Of a stretch of 64,000 bases of DNA, positions 53,506 to 62,869 are shown piece by piece. Source of the DNA: Kriegella sp965368185 (GTDB taxonomy: Bacteria > Bacteroidota > Bacteroidia > Flavobacteriales > Flavobacteriaceae). Position numbers and translations under genes: made by a program. The notes under the pieces were generated by a model. That model worked only from the letters and a program-made list of their open reading frames with translations, had not been told where the DNA came from and did not search any database. The stretch covers positions 65,613-129,612 of the forward strand of contig CBDULZ010000002.1 of the NCBI GenBank assembly GCA_965368185.1, read 5' to 3'. Every line of letters starts with the position of its first letter. Position 1 is the stretch's first letter.

Positions 53506-54468
53506 CTACAAGACAACAACAATCTTTCCTGTATGTCTGCCGCGGCCAAAATATGTTATAAGTTCTGGGATTTTCTCAAAAGCATGCGGACCATCAATTA
53601 TGCATTTTAGTTTTCCTTGGCTATAAAGCTCGTTAATAGTGTCTAGACCTTGATTCGGTTTAAGACTTAGAATCTGGAGTTGCCTCTTAAAGAAAAAGGA
53701 AATGAATTTTTTGTAGCATAATATTTGCAATAGACGATGTAGTTTTCCACCTACCGAAACGTAACGGCCATTCTGCTTTAGTGAACGTAAATAAGCAAAA
53801 GGATTTCGATTGGTCTTACAATCTAGAATCAGGTCGTATTCTTGTTTGTTTCTGGTGAAATCGATTTTTTTATAATCGATGACACTGTCAAACCCCATTG
53901 ATTTTATGGTTTCCAGCTTTTTACCAGTGTCTACTCCTGTAACTTCGCACTCGTGATGTTTTGCCAGTTGTAGAGCGAAAGTGCCTACGCCTCCACCTGC
54001 ACCGTTGAGCAAAATTTTGTATCCTTTTTTAATTTTTCCCATCCGTAGACCCTGTAAAGCCAAAAGTGCCGCATGGGGTAGTGAAGCGGCTTCATGAAAA
54101 TCCATGGTCTCCGGTTTTTTGACTACTGCTTTTTCATGAATGCAAATGTATTCGGCAAAGCTGCCGAAACCGTAGTCCGAAATATCACCGTAGACGCTAT
54201 CACCGATTTTGAGATTTTCAACATTACGGCCTAGCGCTTCAACCGTACCTGCCAATTCCATTCCTGGAATTTGTCTTTTGGGTTTTCCAAGGCCGAACAT
54301 AAGACGGTACAAATAGGGCTTACCGCGTACCATGCTCCAATCATAGTCGTTGATGGCTGTGGCACGGACACGAATGAGAATTTCATTTTTTTTAGGTGCA
54401 GGTTGTACAACTTCTTGGATTTTGAGCAACTCGGGAGCCCCGTATTTTGTACAAACAATTGCCTTCAT
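53506..54468 (-). CDS. Zinc-independent medium-chain reductase (quinone oxidoreductase-like)
   Basis: 320 residues. YGAPELLKIQEV start, AINDYDWSMVRG, PGMELAGTVEALG, and NADPH site GAGGGVGTFALQLAKH. The catalytic zinc cysteine is absent, as in quinone oxidoreductases, and a hydrophobic patch near 230-260 is present. It likely reduces quinones or enones with NADPH. Transcribed on its own; 110 bases before the GNAT gene in the same direction. Confidence 0.9.
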   Translation of the reverse strand: MKAIVCTKYGAPELLKIQEVVQPAPKKNEILIRVRATAINDYDWSMVRGKPYLYRLMFGLGKPKRQIPGMELAGTVEALGRNVENLKIGDSVYGDISDYGFGSFAEYICIHEKAVVKKPETMDFHEAASLPHAALLALQGLRMGKIKKGYKILLNGAGGGVGTFALQLAKHHECEVTGVDTGKKLETIKSMGFDSVIDYKKIDFTRNKQEYDLILDCKTNRNPFAYLRSLKQNGRYVSVGGKLHRLLQILCYKKFISFFFKRQLQILSLKPNQGLDTINELYSQGKLKCIIDGPHAFEKIPELITYFGRGRHTGKIVVVL

Positions 54469-54560
54469 TGAAACGGAAAGGTTTTATCTCGGTTGAGAAT
54501 TTAAATATAGTAAAAAGGAAAAAGGCCCTGTATACGCTCCGTTTGTTCGCCCTACTGTTT

Positions 54561-54938
54561 TTAAATTTCGATTACGAATGAGGTAATGGATTTTAATTTC
54601 GTGGCTTTGGCTCCGCTAAATTCATAAAAATCAGAAAAAGCATAGTTTTTTCCGTTTTGCATTTTCACAATTCCGCTAGCTGCGCCTTCCTTTCCATGGG
54701 TTAAAATTCGGTCAAGTATTAATTCAGATGCCTTTTGGGCTTTCATATTTTTCAATTCTTCCCTCAATTTTTCTTTGCCCTCAATTTTTTTATCGCCGAT
54801 TATATTCCAAACTATGCCGTCTGTAACACTTTCCAGCAGAAAATCTGAATTTCCTTTTGCAAAAGCGATATTAATCTTCTTTATGAATTCTTTTTTTGGT
54901 GCGTTTCCGCAATCTATGGTCAAGGTGATTTTTGTCAT
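54561..54938 (-). CDS. NTF2-like (SnoaL-type) protein
   Basis: 125 residues. FIKKINIAFAKGNSDFLLESVTDGIVWNIIGDKKIEGKEKLREEL gives the cone-shaped NTF2 fold pattern, ending with SDFYEFSGAKATKLKSITSFV. Such proteins bind or isomerise small molecules. No signal peptide. Transcribed in the direction of the reductase gene and possibly with it (92 bases). Specific function unknown. Confidence 0.85.
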   Translation of the reverse strand: MTKITLTIDCGNAPKKEFIKKINIAFAKGNSDFLLESVTDGIVWNIIGDKKIEGKEKLREELKNMKAQKASELILDRILTHGKEGAASGIVKMQNGKNYAFSDFYEFSGAKATKLKSITSFVIEI

Positions 54939-54955
54939 TTTGTGAATTTAATATC

Positions 54956-54977
54956 TTACCCCCAACTATTGGGGTAA
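54956..54977. promoter_or_regulatory. Short inverted repeat before the NTF2-like gene
   Basis: TTACCCC and GGGGTAA face each other around a 7-9-base centre, 18-39 bases upstream of the start codon at 54938. It may be an operator. No -7/-33 pair was found. Confidence 0.3.
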
Positions 54978-55051
54978 AACATACGGAAATATGGGGGTTA
55001 TATAATTGAAATACAATGATGTATGCTGAGGTTTTGCAGGGGTATGAATAG

Positions 55052-55900
55052 TTAGTTTCCTAGTCCGTTTAAGTTCGCTTTTAATATGGACTCGACATCG
55101 GCCTCTTCAACATGTCCCAAAATGCCAAAATCTCCTTTGTATCCTTTTTCTATCAATATGTTGATCATTTCAATTTCATGGTCACCCGCTCCAATGGTAA
55201 GTAATTTTGGACCTTCTTTTCTTAATCCATTTAAATTTACATTCCAAAGGTGGGGCAACATTATCGTTACCAATTCAGGAAAAGCGTCAATTTGTTTGTG
55301 CGCATGATGAAAATTGTAGACCAGACCTAAATCTTCTTGCGGTAAAGATTCGATTATCTTTATTTGATTTTTAGGTTCCCCGAACCAACCCCCATGATTA
55401 TACAACGCAACTTTACAGCCCAGGGTGGTTGCTTTTTTACTTAAGAATTCAATCATTTTCGCACCCTTTTCCATTGCATCGGCATCCGATAGGTTCTCAA
55501 AAAAATTGTTATTGAAACTTACCCAGATATGTCCCTTATAACCTACCTCCTCTATTACATTAAAGACCTTCTCATTTGAGCTATTCAATCCGTGCAAAGA
55601 ATCCGAGTTATTATCTATCCAAAGCCATAGCGCAATTACTTCGATGTCGTTCTTTTCAGCCAATCTCAATTCTTCAGCCATTTGTGGAAGATGCTCGCTT
55701 CTCCAATCATAGGCGTATTTGGTAATTCCCAGCCGCTTAAGCATTTCAATTCTTTCGGCAGGAGACCGTTTCATGCGGTCATAGGGAACTATGCACCAAG
55801 CGTAAATATTCTCAAGGTCAATGATGCGATCCTTTTTTGTTTCCTTGCATGAAACGAAAAAGACAAGAGATACTATCAATATTGGAATATAATGTTTCAT
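55052..55900 (-). CDS. Lipoprotein TIM-barrel sugar isomerase/epimerase-like protein
   Basis: 282 residues. Lipoprotein signal with VSC lipobox (C18). The rest follows the xylose isomerase-like TIM barrel (AP endonuclease 2 family): YAYDWRSEHLPQMAEELRLAEKNDIEVIALW, CKVALYNHGGWFGEPKN, and YKGDFGILGHVEEAD. The family uses a metal ion for sugar isomerisation or epimerisation. It lies in the same direction as the SusD gene, 277 bases downstream, and may be part of the same polysaccharide locus. Confidence 0.82.
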   Translation of the reverse strand: MKHYIPILIVSLVFFVSCKETKKDRIIDLENIYAWCIVPYDRMKRSPAERIEMLKRLGITKYAYDWRSEHLPQMAEELRLAEKNDIEVIALWLWIDNNSDSLHGLNSSNEKVFNVIEEVGYKGHIWVSFNNNFFENLSDADAMEKGAKMIEFLSKKATTLGCKVALYNHGGWFGEPKNQIKIIESLPQEDLGLVYNFHHAHKQIDAFPELVTIMLPHLWNVNLNGLRKEGPKLLTIGAGDHEIEMINILIEKGYKGDFGILGHVEEADVESILKANLNGLGN

Positions 55901-56121
55901 GTCGTTTGATTTTGTTTCCTTAGTTCTTCGTATGCTTTTTGCTCAAGTGTGTTTTTTATGGAAATCGGTGGCGACGAGAGGTTCGAAATTTGAGTGTTTG
56001 GCGATTCTTGGGTATTTTGATTAGGTGTACAAGAATATCGCCCTACTAATATAGCCATTAGCTGTACGGGAGTGCTTACAAATTTAATCGTTTTTGATTT
56101 TAGTAGGGAATATTTAATAAC

Positions 56122-56152
56122 AACGCTTCGAACAATGGCTGCCCGAAGCGCT
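56122..56152 (-). terminator. Possible terminator after the SusD gene
   Basis: CGCTTCG (56124-56130) pairs with CGAAGCG (56144-56150) around a 13-base loop; on the minus strand the sequence after it is T/A-rich rather than a clean T-run. Confidence 0.4.
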
Positions 56153-56177
56153 GGTTACTATTTTTGTTTATGGAATT

Positions 56178-57725
56178 TTATTCAACATCCCACCAAACTC
56201 GTGTGTCTAAAATATCAGGGCCTTGTCTGCCAATTGCAGCGTCTAGATTGGCCGAATTGACCGTTCGTTCGGCATCGGGGTAGGTCAACCTTCGAATAAA
56301 ATCTTCGGTCTTCAATTCCCCACCAGGGTAAGGGTTAGGGGCTACGACGGGAAAACCGCTTCTTCGGAAATTGGCCCAACTCTCCGAACCGTTCAAAAAG
56401 GAAGATATCCAATATTGGGTGTTGATGTCTTCCAATTCCGATCCCGGTGTCAACGAATGTGTTGCCAAGTAAGCTGTGATTTCTGATTCAGGAACGGTCG
56501 TTTCTCCCGGCCAATCGGCCAATTGTTCCATATGGGCGCGAATAGCCTCTTGATATACCGCGTTGGCATCTCCGGAAGCCCATCCACGAACGATTGCCTC
56601 TGCATGCAACAATAACGTTTCGGAATAGGTTACATAGAAACTTGGAGCCTCTGGGGCGCCTAAGCGTGTTCGATCCAACTGGCTATAATCAAAAAGACTT
56701 GCTACTCCGTCGGCGGCAACCTGTGGTGCTATGGTGGTATTATCGAACCCTTGAGGCATTCCTATTTGCACATCGGGATCTCTATCGCCATTTTCCGGAA
56801 TTTGCCCCCCCTCCGACGCTGATCCTACATACCGAACCGCTATGGCCTCCAATCTTGGATCATCGTTGCTTTGCATAAAGTCGACCAGCTCTTTGTCCAA
56901 ATAATAAAATGGCGCTTGACCACCGTTCAAATTGGTTCCCATAGCATTACGGAAGCTGGGGTCATGTCGAACCAAGGCATTGTCCTCATTGGAAGTCATA
57001 ATACCACCGGCAATCGCCTTGGCCGAAAATTCCTGGGCCTTTGCGGGGTTGACTTTGACCAATCGCATGGCTGCTCTTAATAAAAGGGAGTTCCCCAATC
57101 TTTTCCATGCACTTATATTATCGCTAATGCCGGCACCCGCATACATGACTTCTTGGTCTACTGCATCATTTGCAGGGTTTAAGGCTGCGGAAGCTTCTTC
57201 CAGTTCTTTGAGAAGGTCATCGTAAATCAGCTCCTGAGGGTCGTATTCCGGAAAAGGAATCTGTTCCAAAAATCCCTTCCCGGCATTAAAATATGGCACA
57301 TCTCCATAGCTGTCGGTCAAAATCATAAATTGATGCGCCCGCCAAATTCGAAGCATTGACAACAAATTCGTTTTTTCGGGATCATCTTCAATGGATGCGA
57401 TGCCGTCGACTAGATTTTTGATGGTAGTGCGATACCCAAGGTTCCAAAGTTCGAGCGTTGCAGCACGGTTATCTTGATTGAGATTCGCCCCGGTACCAAC
57501 TCCCGCAAAGGGGGTAATCATTTGCCTAACGATTGTTACTTGATAGGTTAGGTTATTCCCATAACCGGGGGCACCTTGTATGATGGCGGTGTTCAGTTGA
57601 TAGGTCGGATCTATTGAGACCAGACGAACTTTGTCGGTATTCAGGTCATCGAACCCATCATCACATGAGATAAGCAATGCCATTATCAAAAACGTACTCG
57701 ATATATATTTTGCTATATTTTTCAT
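56178..57725 (-). CDS. SusD/RagB-family glycan-binding lipoprotein
   Basis: 515 residues. Lipoprotein signal with ISC lipobox (C21), then DDGFDDLNTD typical of the SusD-like_2 branch; the helical TPR-like core includes WNLGYRTTIKNLVDGI, LRIWRAHQFMILTDSYGDVPY and a C-terminal YWISSFLNGSESWANFRRSGFP. It is a surface lipoprotein that hands glycans to the paired SusC channel. Ten bases separate it from the susC gene, same transcript. Glycan unknown. Confidence 0.95.
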   Translation of the reverse strand: MKNIAKYISSTFLIMALLISCDDGFDDLNTDKVRLVSIDPTYQLNTAIIQGAPGYGNNLTYQVTIVRQMITPFAGVGTGANLNQDNRAATLELWNLGYRTTIKNLVDGIASIEDDPEKTNLLSMLRIWRAHQFMILTDSYGDVPYFNAGKGFLEQIPFPEYDPQELIYDDLLKELEEASAALNPANDAVDQEVMYAGAGISDNISAWKRLGNSLLLRAAMRLVKVNPAKAQEFSAKAIAGGIMTSNEDNALVRHDPSFRNAMGTNLNGGQAPFYYLDKELVDFMQSNDDPRLEAIAVRYVGSASEGGQIPENGDRDPDVQIGMPQGFDNTTIAPQVAADGVASLFDYSQLDRTRLGAPEAPSFYVTYSETLLLHAEAIVRGWASGDANAVYQEAIRAHMEQLADWPGETTVPESEITAYLATHSLTPGSELEDINTQYWISSFLNGSESWANFRRSGFPVVAPNPYPGGELKTEDFIRRLTYPDAERTVNSANLDAAIGRQGPDILDTRVWWDVE

Positions 57726-57735
57726 CGTCTTTGTA

Positions 57736-60700
57736 TTAAAATTTAATGTTCATGTTAAAACCGATATCCCTGGTAATCGGTAGACCTGTGGCCTCAAGAC
57801 CTGTGTATTGATCCCCGATGATCCCGTTTTGATCGGGATGGATATGGGGGACCCATTTTTTAAGAACTGCCACATTATTGGCAACAATATCGAATTTCAG
57901 GTTTTTTATAAACTTGATTTTATCCAAGTGTGATGTAAAGTCATACCCTATTGATAATTGTCTTAGCTGCCAAGATCCCGCATTGAAAACCGATGCTTCA
58001 GATCCCCTATGGGTACGTATCGTCTGGTAGTACCCTTGAATATCGGCCTGTGCCGTATTGACACTGCCATCGGGATTGACCCCTTCGCCAATGACGTACC
58101 CGACATCCCGTCCGACCAAAGTTGCTTTGTCAAGCCCATGCCGATACGCATTGATATGGGTGCCTGAAATCATTTTATGGCCCAATTTGTAGTCTATTAA
58201 GAAGGAAGCCGTAACGTTTTTGTATTTAAAGGTATTGGTAAAACCACCGACCCAGACGGGTAGGGCAGTACCAAAATTAAGCTGCTCTTCAGACCGTAGC
58301 GGGAATCCGTTGTTTGGGTCGAATACTTGGTTTCCTTGGTCGTCGCGCAACCATCCATATCCGTAGAGCTGAGCCATGGGCTTACCGACTACCTGTCTAA
58401 GTTCTCCATGGAATTCGGCAAGTCCGACAGTAATAAAGTTATCATCGACACTTTCGCCAAGACTCAATACTTCTGAAGTATTATAGGATACGTTCGCAGA
58501 GGTGTTCCACGTAAAGTTTGGGCTGCGTATGGGGCTGACCGATAGGAAAACTTCGAATCCTTCGTTTCTACTTTCCCCAACATTTATGCGCCGGGTGGTA
58601 TAGCCCGAGGCATCTGAGGTTTGTGCCTGGAGGATTTGATCGGAGGAAAGCTTGTTGTAATAGGAGGCCTCGAACCGCAAATTATTGAACAATGTCAGTT
58701 CTAGCCCTATTTCCCGCTCGGTCACACGCATGGGTCTTAAATCGGTGTTGGGAATAGTACTGGTGTCGATACCGCCAACGGGCTGGCCTAAAAGTTGTAA
58801 CGGATTGATTCGATAAGGCAAGTTGTCGGCGTATGCACCCACATCGGTGTCACTGCCAACTTCTGCATAGGCTAATCGTATTTTTCCGAAGGAAAGCCAG
58901 CTTGGCATATTTTTAAAGGCCTGGCTGAAAACAAAACTACCGGTTATGGAAGGATAGAGGATGCTTCTATTTTCAGGGGAAAGGGTAGAGAACCAGTCAT
59001 TTCTGGCGGTGGCATTTACATACAGGAAGCCGCCGTAAGAAAGTTCCGCTGCGGCATATAGCGAATTTATCTGTTCTTCCGAACGTACGTAATTTGGCGA
59101 TACCGTACTGGCGTTTCCAATAGTGTAAAGATCTCTCGTGTAAAAGTTCTCTCCTAAAATAGTATTTACATCAGAGCGTCGATACATTTGGTTACCACCA
59201 AAATTCAACATGGTGCCAAATTCGCCAAATTGTTTGTTAGCACTGATTAAAAAGTCGGCATTGACCTCTCTGAAACGGCGTTGGTCTTGAATATATTGAC
59301 CGTTTACAAAACCTGGCGGCGGATCCGATTGTCTTTGACTACCCGTGGGCAGGTTATAGTCGACATCGCGCATATAATAATCTTGCCCGATCCGAACTTG
59401 GGCAAAAAGCCAATCAGCAAAATCGTATTTAGTGGTAATGTTACCATACACCCGATCTCGCGTATTGTTTTCAAACCGTTTTAGGGCAAAATAAGGGTTG
59501 GTTCTATTGGTAAACCTTGAGTACGGAATTTCGTCCCCATTTGCATCGCAACAGTTCTCCCTTAAGAGATCCAGTGGCATTGTAGATGCAAGGGTATATA
59601 TGACCACAGGGCTGAAATCCTGTTCGGCGATATTCGGGGGGTTGGTACGTTCCTCATTCGAGTAATTGACATTTCCTGAAATGGTAAACTTTTTAAGTTT
59701 TTGGGTAAAACCAAGGTTTACCGTTCTTCTTACGTAGTCGGAACCGGGCAGAATAGAGGTTGCATCCATATTGGAAGCAGAAAAATTCAAGCCGCCATTT
59801 TCGCCACCCGAAGCAACACTAATGGTGTTCATTAATGTAGAACTATTTCGATAATAGTCCTTGATTTTGTTCGGGGTCGGGGTATAAGGAACTACTAATC
59901 CGTCGAATAAGATCTGTGTGCCCCCTACAGGCTCTCCGAAACTCCAAACCCCTGTATTGGGGAATGGTGCATTGGGTCGAACCCCGCCTTCACCTTGGCC
60001 GTATTCATACTGATAATCTGTAAAATCAAGAGGGGCGCCATTGGTATAGTTGGTATTAAAGGTGACTTCTACCCCGCCGTCTGCAGACCTATTTTTGGTC
60101 GTAATCATAATGACGCCATCTTTGGCCCTTGATCCGTATAAGGCCGATGCGGCTGCACCCTTTAGAATTGTCATGTCTTCGACATCGTCAGGATTGATAC
60201 TACTGAGACCGTCACCACTATCGGATCGTCTGTTGCTGCCTACTTCGCCAACGTCTCCCTGTACACCAAAAGAAGTGTTGTTTATGGGAACACCGTTCAC
60301 AACGATTAATGGGGAGTTGTTATTCCCAAACGAGGAAATACCGCGTATGCGTATTTTACTGCTTCCTTGGGGGCCAGACCCTAAACCTGAAATATTTACA
60401 CCAGCGACTTTTCCTTGAAGGGCATCCATAAAATTCGGGGTTCGATTTACGGCAAATTCTTCCGAATCGACATTTGCCGTGGCATAGCCGAGTGTTTTTC
60501 TGTCTCTTTCAATTCCCAGTGCCGTCACTACGACTTCCCCTAAAGCCTCGGCACTTTCTTCTAAAATTACATTGATGGTAGATTGTTCGCCCACCGCCAC
60601 TTCTTTAGGGGTGAAACCGATATAACTAAAAATCAGAACGGCACTTGTGTTCGGTACCTTTATTGTGTAATCGCCGTTAAAATCGGAGGTGACCCCTGTG

Positions 60701-61194
60701 CTGGTCCCTTTTACAAGAATACTTGTTCCGGGCAATGGAGTGCCATTGGAATCGGCGACATTACCGCTTATCTCTATGGGTTCTTGTAAAGGCGCCGGTA
60801 TTTTAGTCTTTTCAGTAGCACGATAGGTAGTGTTCGCCGTCAGTACAATTTGTTTGTCAATAATTTTGAAATTGACCTTACCAAAAGGGAAGAGTTTTTG
60901 AAGTACTTTTTCTATGTTTAACCCTTTCACACGAATATCTACTTTGCGTTGCAGGTTTAAATCTTGTTTACTGTAAAAGAATTTAAACTCGGTCTTGGCC
61001 TCGATTGCATCGATTATCTCGAGTATCGTAGCGCCAGTCTTGTCTAAATCGATTTTGGTATTTTGGGCGTAGCCCGATGCTGCCTGTAATTGGCAAAATG
61101 CCCCTGTGAAAAAAAAGAGGATGGCAATTACTTGACTCTTGAATTTTGGAAGCAGCACATGGCCCCCTTCCAATAGCCTTGTTGGTTTTCTCAT
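57736..61194 (-). CDS. SusC/RagA TonB-dependent transducer with STN domain
   Basis: 1152 residues. Order: signal peptide (about 20-43), STN/secretin domain (about 48-120, TKIDLDKTGATILEIIDAIE), carboxypeptidase-like beta domain (about 140-212), TonB plug (LGIERDRKTLGYATANV, then LQGKVAGVNISG), and a 22-strand barrel. The STN domain marks a signalling receptor that would contact the FecR protein encoded just upstream. It imports glycan fragments or a related ligand with SusD. Confidence 0.96.
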   Translation of the reverse strand: MRKPTRLLEGGHVLLPKFKSQVIAILFFFTGAFCQLQAASGYAQNTKIDLDKTGATILEIIDAIEAKTEFKFFYSKQDLNLQRKVDIRVKGLNIEKVLQKLFPFGKVNFKIIDKQIVLTANTTYRATEKTKIPAPLQEPIEISGNVADSNGTPLPGTSILVKGTSTGVTSDFNGDYTIKVPNTSAVLIFSYIGFTPKEVAVGEQSTINVILEESAEALGEVVVTALGIERDRKTLGYATANVDSEEFAVNRTPNFMDALQGKVAGVNISGLGSGPQGSSKIRIRGISSFGNNNSPLIVVNGVPINNTSFGVQGDVGEVGSNRRSDSGDGLSSINPDDVEDMTILKGAAASALYGSRAKDGVIMITTKNRSADGGVEVTFNTNYTNGAPLDFTDYQYEYGQGEGGVRPNAPFPNTGVWSFGEPVGGTQILFDGLVVPYTPTPNKIKDYYRNSSTLMNTISVASGGENGGLNFSASNMDATSILPGSDYVRRTVNLGFTQKLKKFTISGNVNYSNEERTNPPNIAEQDFSPVVIYTLASTMPLDLLRENCCDANGDEIPYSRFTNRTNPYFALKRFENNTRDRVYGNITTKYDFADWLFAQVRIGQDYYMRDVDYNLPTGSQRQSDPPPGFVNGQYIQDQRRFREVNADFLISANKQFGEFGTMLNFGGNQMYRRSDVNTILGENFYTRDLYTIGNASTVSPNYVRSEEQINSLYAAAELSYGGFLYVNATARNDWFSTLSPENRSILYPSITGSFVFSQAFKNMPSWLSFGKIRLAYAEVGSDTDVGAYADNLPYRINPLQLLGQPVGGIDTSTIPNTDLRPMRVTEREIGLELTLFNNLRFEASYYNKLSSDQILQAQTSDASGYTTRRINVGESRNEGFEVFLSVSPIRSPNFTWNTSANVSYNTSEVLSLGESVDDNFITVGLAEFHGELRQVVGKPMAQLYGYGWLRDDQGNQVFDPNNGFPLRSEEQLNFGTALPVWVGGFTNTFKYKNVTASFLIDYKLGHKMISGTHINAYRHGLDKATLVGRDVGYVIGEGVNPDGSVNTAQADIQGYYQTIRTHRGSEASVFNAGSWQLRQLSIGYDFTSHLDKIKFIKNLKFDIVANNVAVLKKWVPHIHPDQNGIIGDQYTGLEATGLPITRDIGFNMNIKF

Positions 61195-61308
61195 AATTAC
61201 TTTTTTGGTTGATTATTTTGTTGAGTGTTTCCGCGGGAAAATACTTTTGCACTTTCCGCGCATGCTGAAATGTGTCAGGTTTAATTCATTCGCTCTTTTT
61301 TAAAATTG

Positions 61309-62517
61309 TTACTTTTCCAAAATCGTTATAGTGCTTCCTTTTTCCCTGAAATCGAAAGGTGTATGTTCTTGAAACACCCTTAAAATTTGATTGAGGGATT
61401 CTTTGGTGAAAGTTCCTGTAAATCGTTTTTTGTCCAACTGTGCAACTTGGTTGTCGATTGTGGTATTGAAATGTCTTTCTAGTGTTTTGACTATTGTTTC
61501 AAAGGAGTCATCGATGAATATCAATTTTCCTTGCGTCCAGGCTATGTATTTTTCTACATTCACTTGTTCAATGGCAATGGTGTCTTTGGCCATAACGGCA
61601 CGTTGTCCGGGTACTATTTCGATGTCATCGTTGCTTGAAGTATTACTAGCTTTATAAACACCTACGCTTCCTTCGATTAGAACCACAGCGGTTTCGTTGG
61701 TTTCCTCATAACTCGAAACATTGAATTTCGTGCCGTATACCCGTGTATTCATTTTACTGGTAATGACCTTAAAAGGCCAGATCTTGTCTTTTTCGACCGA
61801 GAAATAGGCTTCCCCATCAAGAAAAACATTTCTTGCACTATTATTTGGGAAAGAGACAGGGTACCGAATTTTGGAGCCCGAATTCAAAAAAACATGGGAG
61901 CCGTCTGAAAGTACCAATTCGAATTTTTTACCATAGGGCACCATCAATTCGTTATAAGTAATATGTTCTTGGTCTTTGGCCCTTTTTCTTTCATAGACCA
62001 AGGTCTTTTTTTCTTGTTTTACGATTTTTTTTCCTTGCGCATTCGTTATAATGTCGGAGGCTTTTTCATCGAGTACTTGTACAGAGCCGTCTTCAAGCAG
62101 CAAGGTTATTTGCGTTCCCGAAGTTTCTAGATTGTTCTCTTCGGAATTGAAAAGAAGGTGGTAAAGCCCGAATGTGGTACCTATTAAGACTATAAACAGG
62201 GCCGCAAACCGGAGTAGGGACCGGATTTCGAATTGGGGCGAGGGATGAAGTCGGAAATAATTTCCACCCCGTTTTTTTCTTTTTTGATGAATGTTTTGCC
62301 ACATAACTTCAATTTCCGCATCGGAAAGTTCTTCGTTACCGGCAAAATGTATTAGCCGTATCAGGTTGGCGGCGTTTTCGACTGTTTCTTTTTTACTGGG
62401 ATTCTCCAATACCCAATTTTCCCAAAATTTTCTAGTCATGCGGTCAGGATCCAATATCCATTTTTGGAAATAAGTGTCCTTGGCAAAATCTTCTTCCTTG
62501 TAATGGGTGTATTTCAT
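61309..62517 (-). CDS. FecR-family anti-sigma factor
   Basis: 402 residues. A cytoplasmic N-terminal part (about 1-95, W-rich), one membrane helix (about 98-118, FAALFIVLIGTTFGLYHLL), and the periplasmic FecR domain (YGKKFELVLSDGSHVFLNSGSKIRYP; VYGTKFNVSSYEE) plus a C-terminal STN-like DUF4974 domain (ESLNQILRVFQEHTPF). It would hold an ECF sigma factor inactive until the SusC STN domain signals. No sigma gene lies in the 352 bases upstream, so its partner is elsewhere or lost. Confidence 0.93.
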   Translation of the reverse strand: MKYTHYKEEDFAKDTYFQKWILDPDRMTRKFWENWVLENPSKKETVENAANLIRLIHFAGNEELSDAEIEVMWQNIHQKRKKRGGNYFRLHPSPQFEIRSLLRFAALFIVLIGTTFGLYHLLFNSEENNLETSGTQITLLLEDGSVQVLDEKASDIITNAQGKKIVKQEKKTLVYERKRAKDQEHITYNELMVPYGKKFELVLSDGSHVFLNSGSKIRYPVSFPNNSARNVFLDGEAYFSVEKDKIWPFKVITSKMNTRVYGTKFNVSSYEETNETAVVLIEGSVGVYKASNTSSNDDIEIVPGQRAVMAKDTIAIEQVNVEKYIAWTQGKLIFIDDSFETIVKTLERHFNTTIDNQVAQLDKKRFTGTFTKESLNQILRVFQEHTPFDFREKGSTITILEK

Positions 62518-62869
62518 GCATCAATCCATTTGACCAAACCGGGGTTATCGTGTTACGTCGACTACCTGTTAATAGAAAGAGATGAAAATTTGATTTTTAC
62601 CCCAAAAAAAAAGATTTATTTACTAAATAATGCATATAAAAATGGTATTTACTAACTTGATACAAAGTGTTTTGGTAGAAATATGAAATGTTTACGAGGC
62701 CTTTCTGCTGATATATATCCAACCTATTTTAACTGCCAGGCCCAAGTGCGAATGTTCCTTAATGTTATTTTATAAGGAATTGGCAATTTTTACAGACCAT
62801 AAAAAAACAGCACCGGTTGAATTAAGCGATGCTGTTTCTAACTAACTAACCAAACTAACTATTTTTTTG
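62518..62869. other. 352-base gap upstream of FecR, no sigma-factor gene
   Basis: No coding frame is present on either strand. It contains the terminator of the UxuA-like gene (62801-62837). No TAnnTTTG pair could be found for the fecR promoter. The usual ECF sigma-factor gene is absent here. Confidence 0.6.
62801..62837 (-). terminator. Terminator after the mannonate-dehydratase-like gene
   Basis: AAACAGCA (62805-62812) pairs with TGCTGTTT (62830-62837) around a 17-base loop; on the minus strand a run of T follows. Confidence 0.7.
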
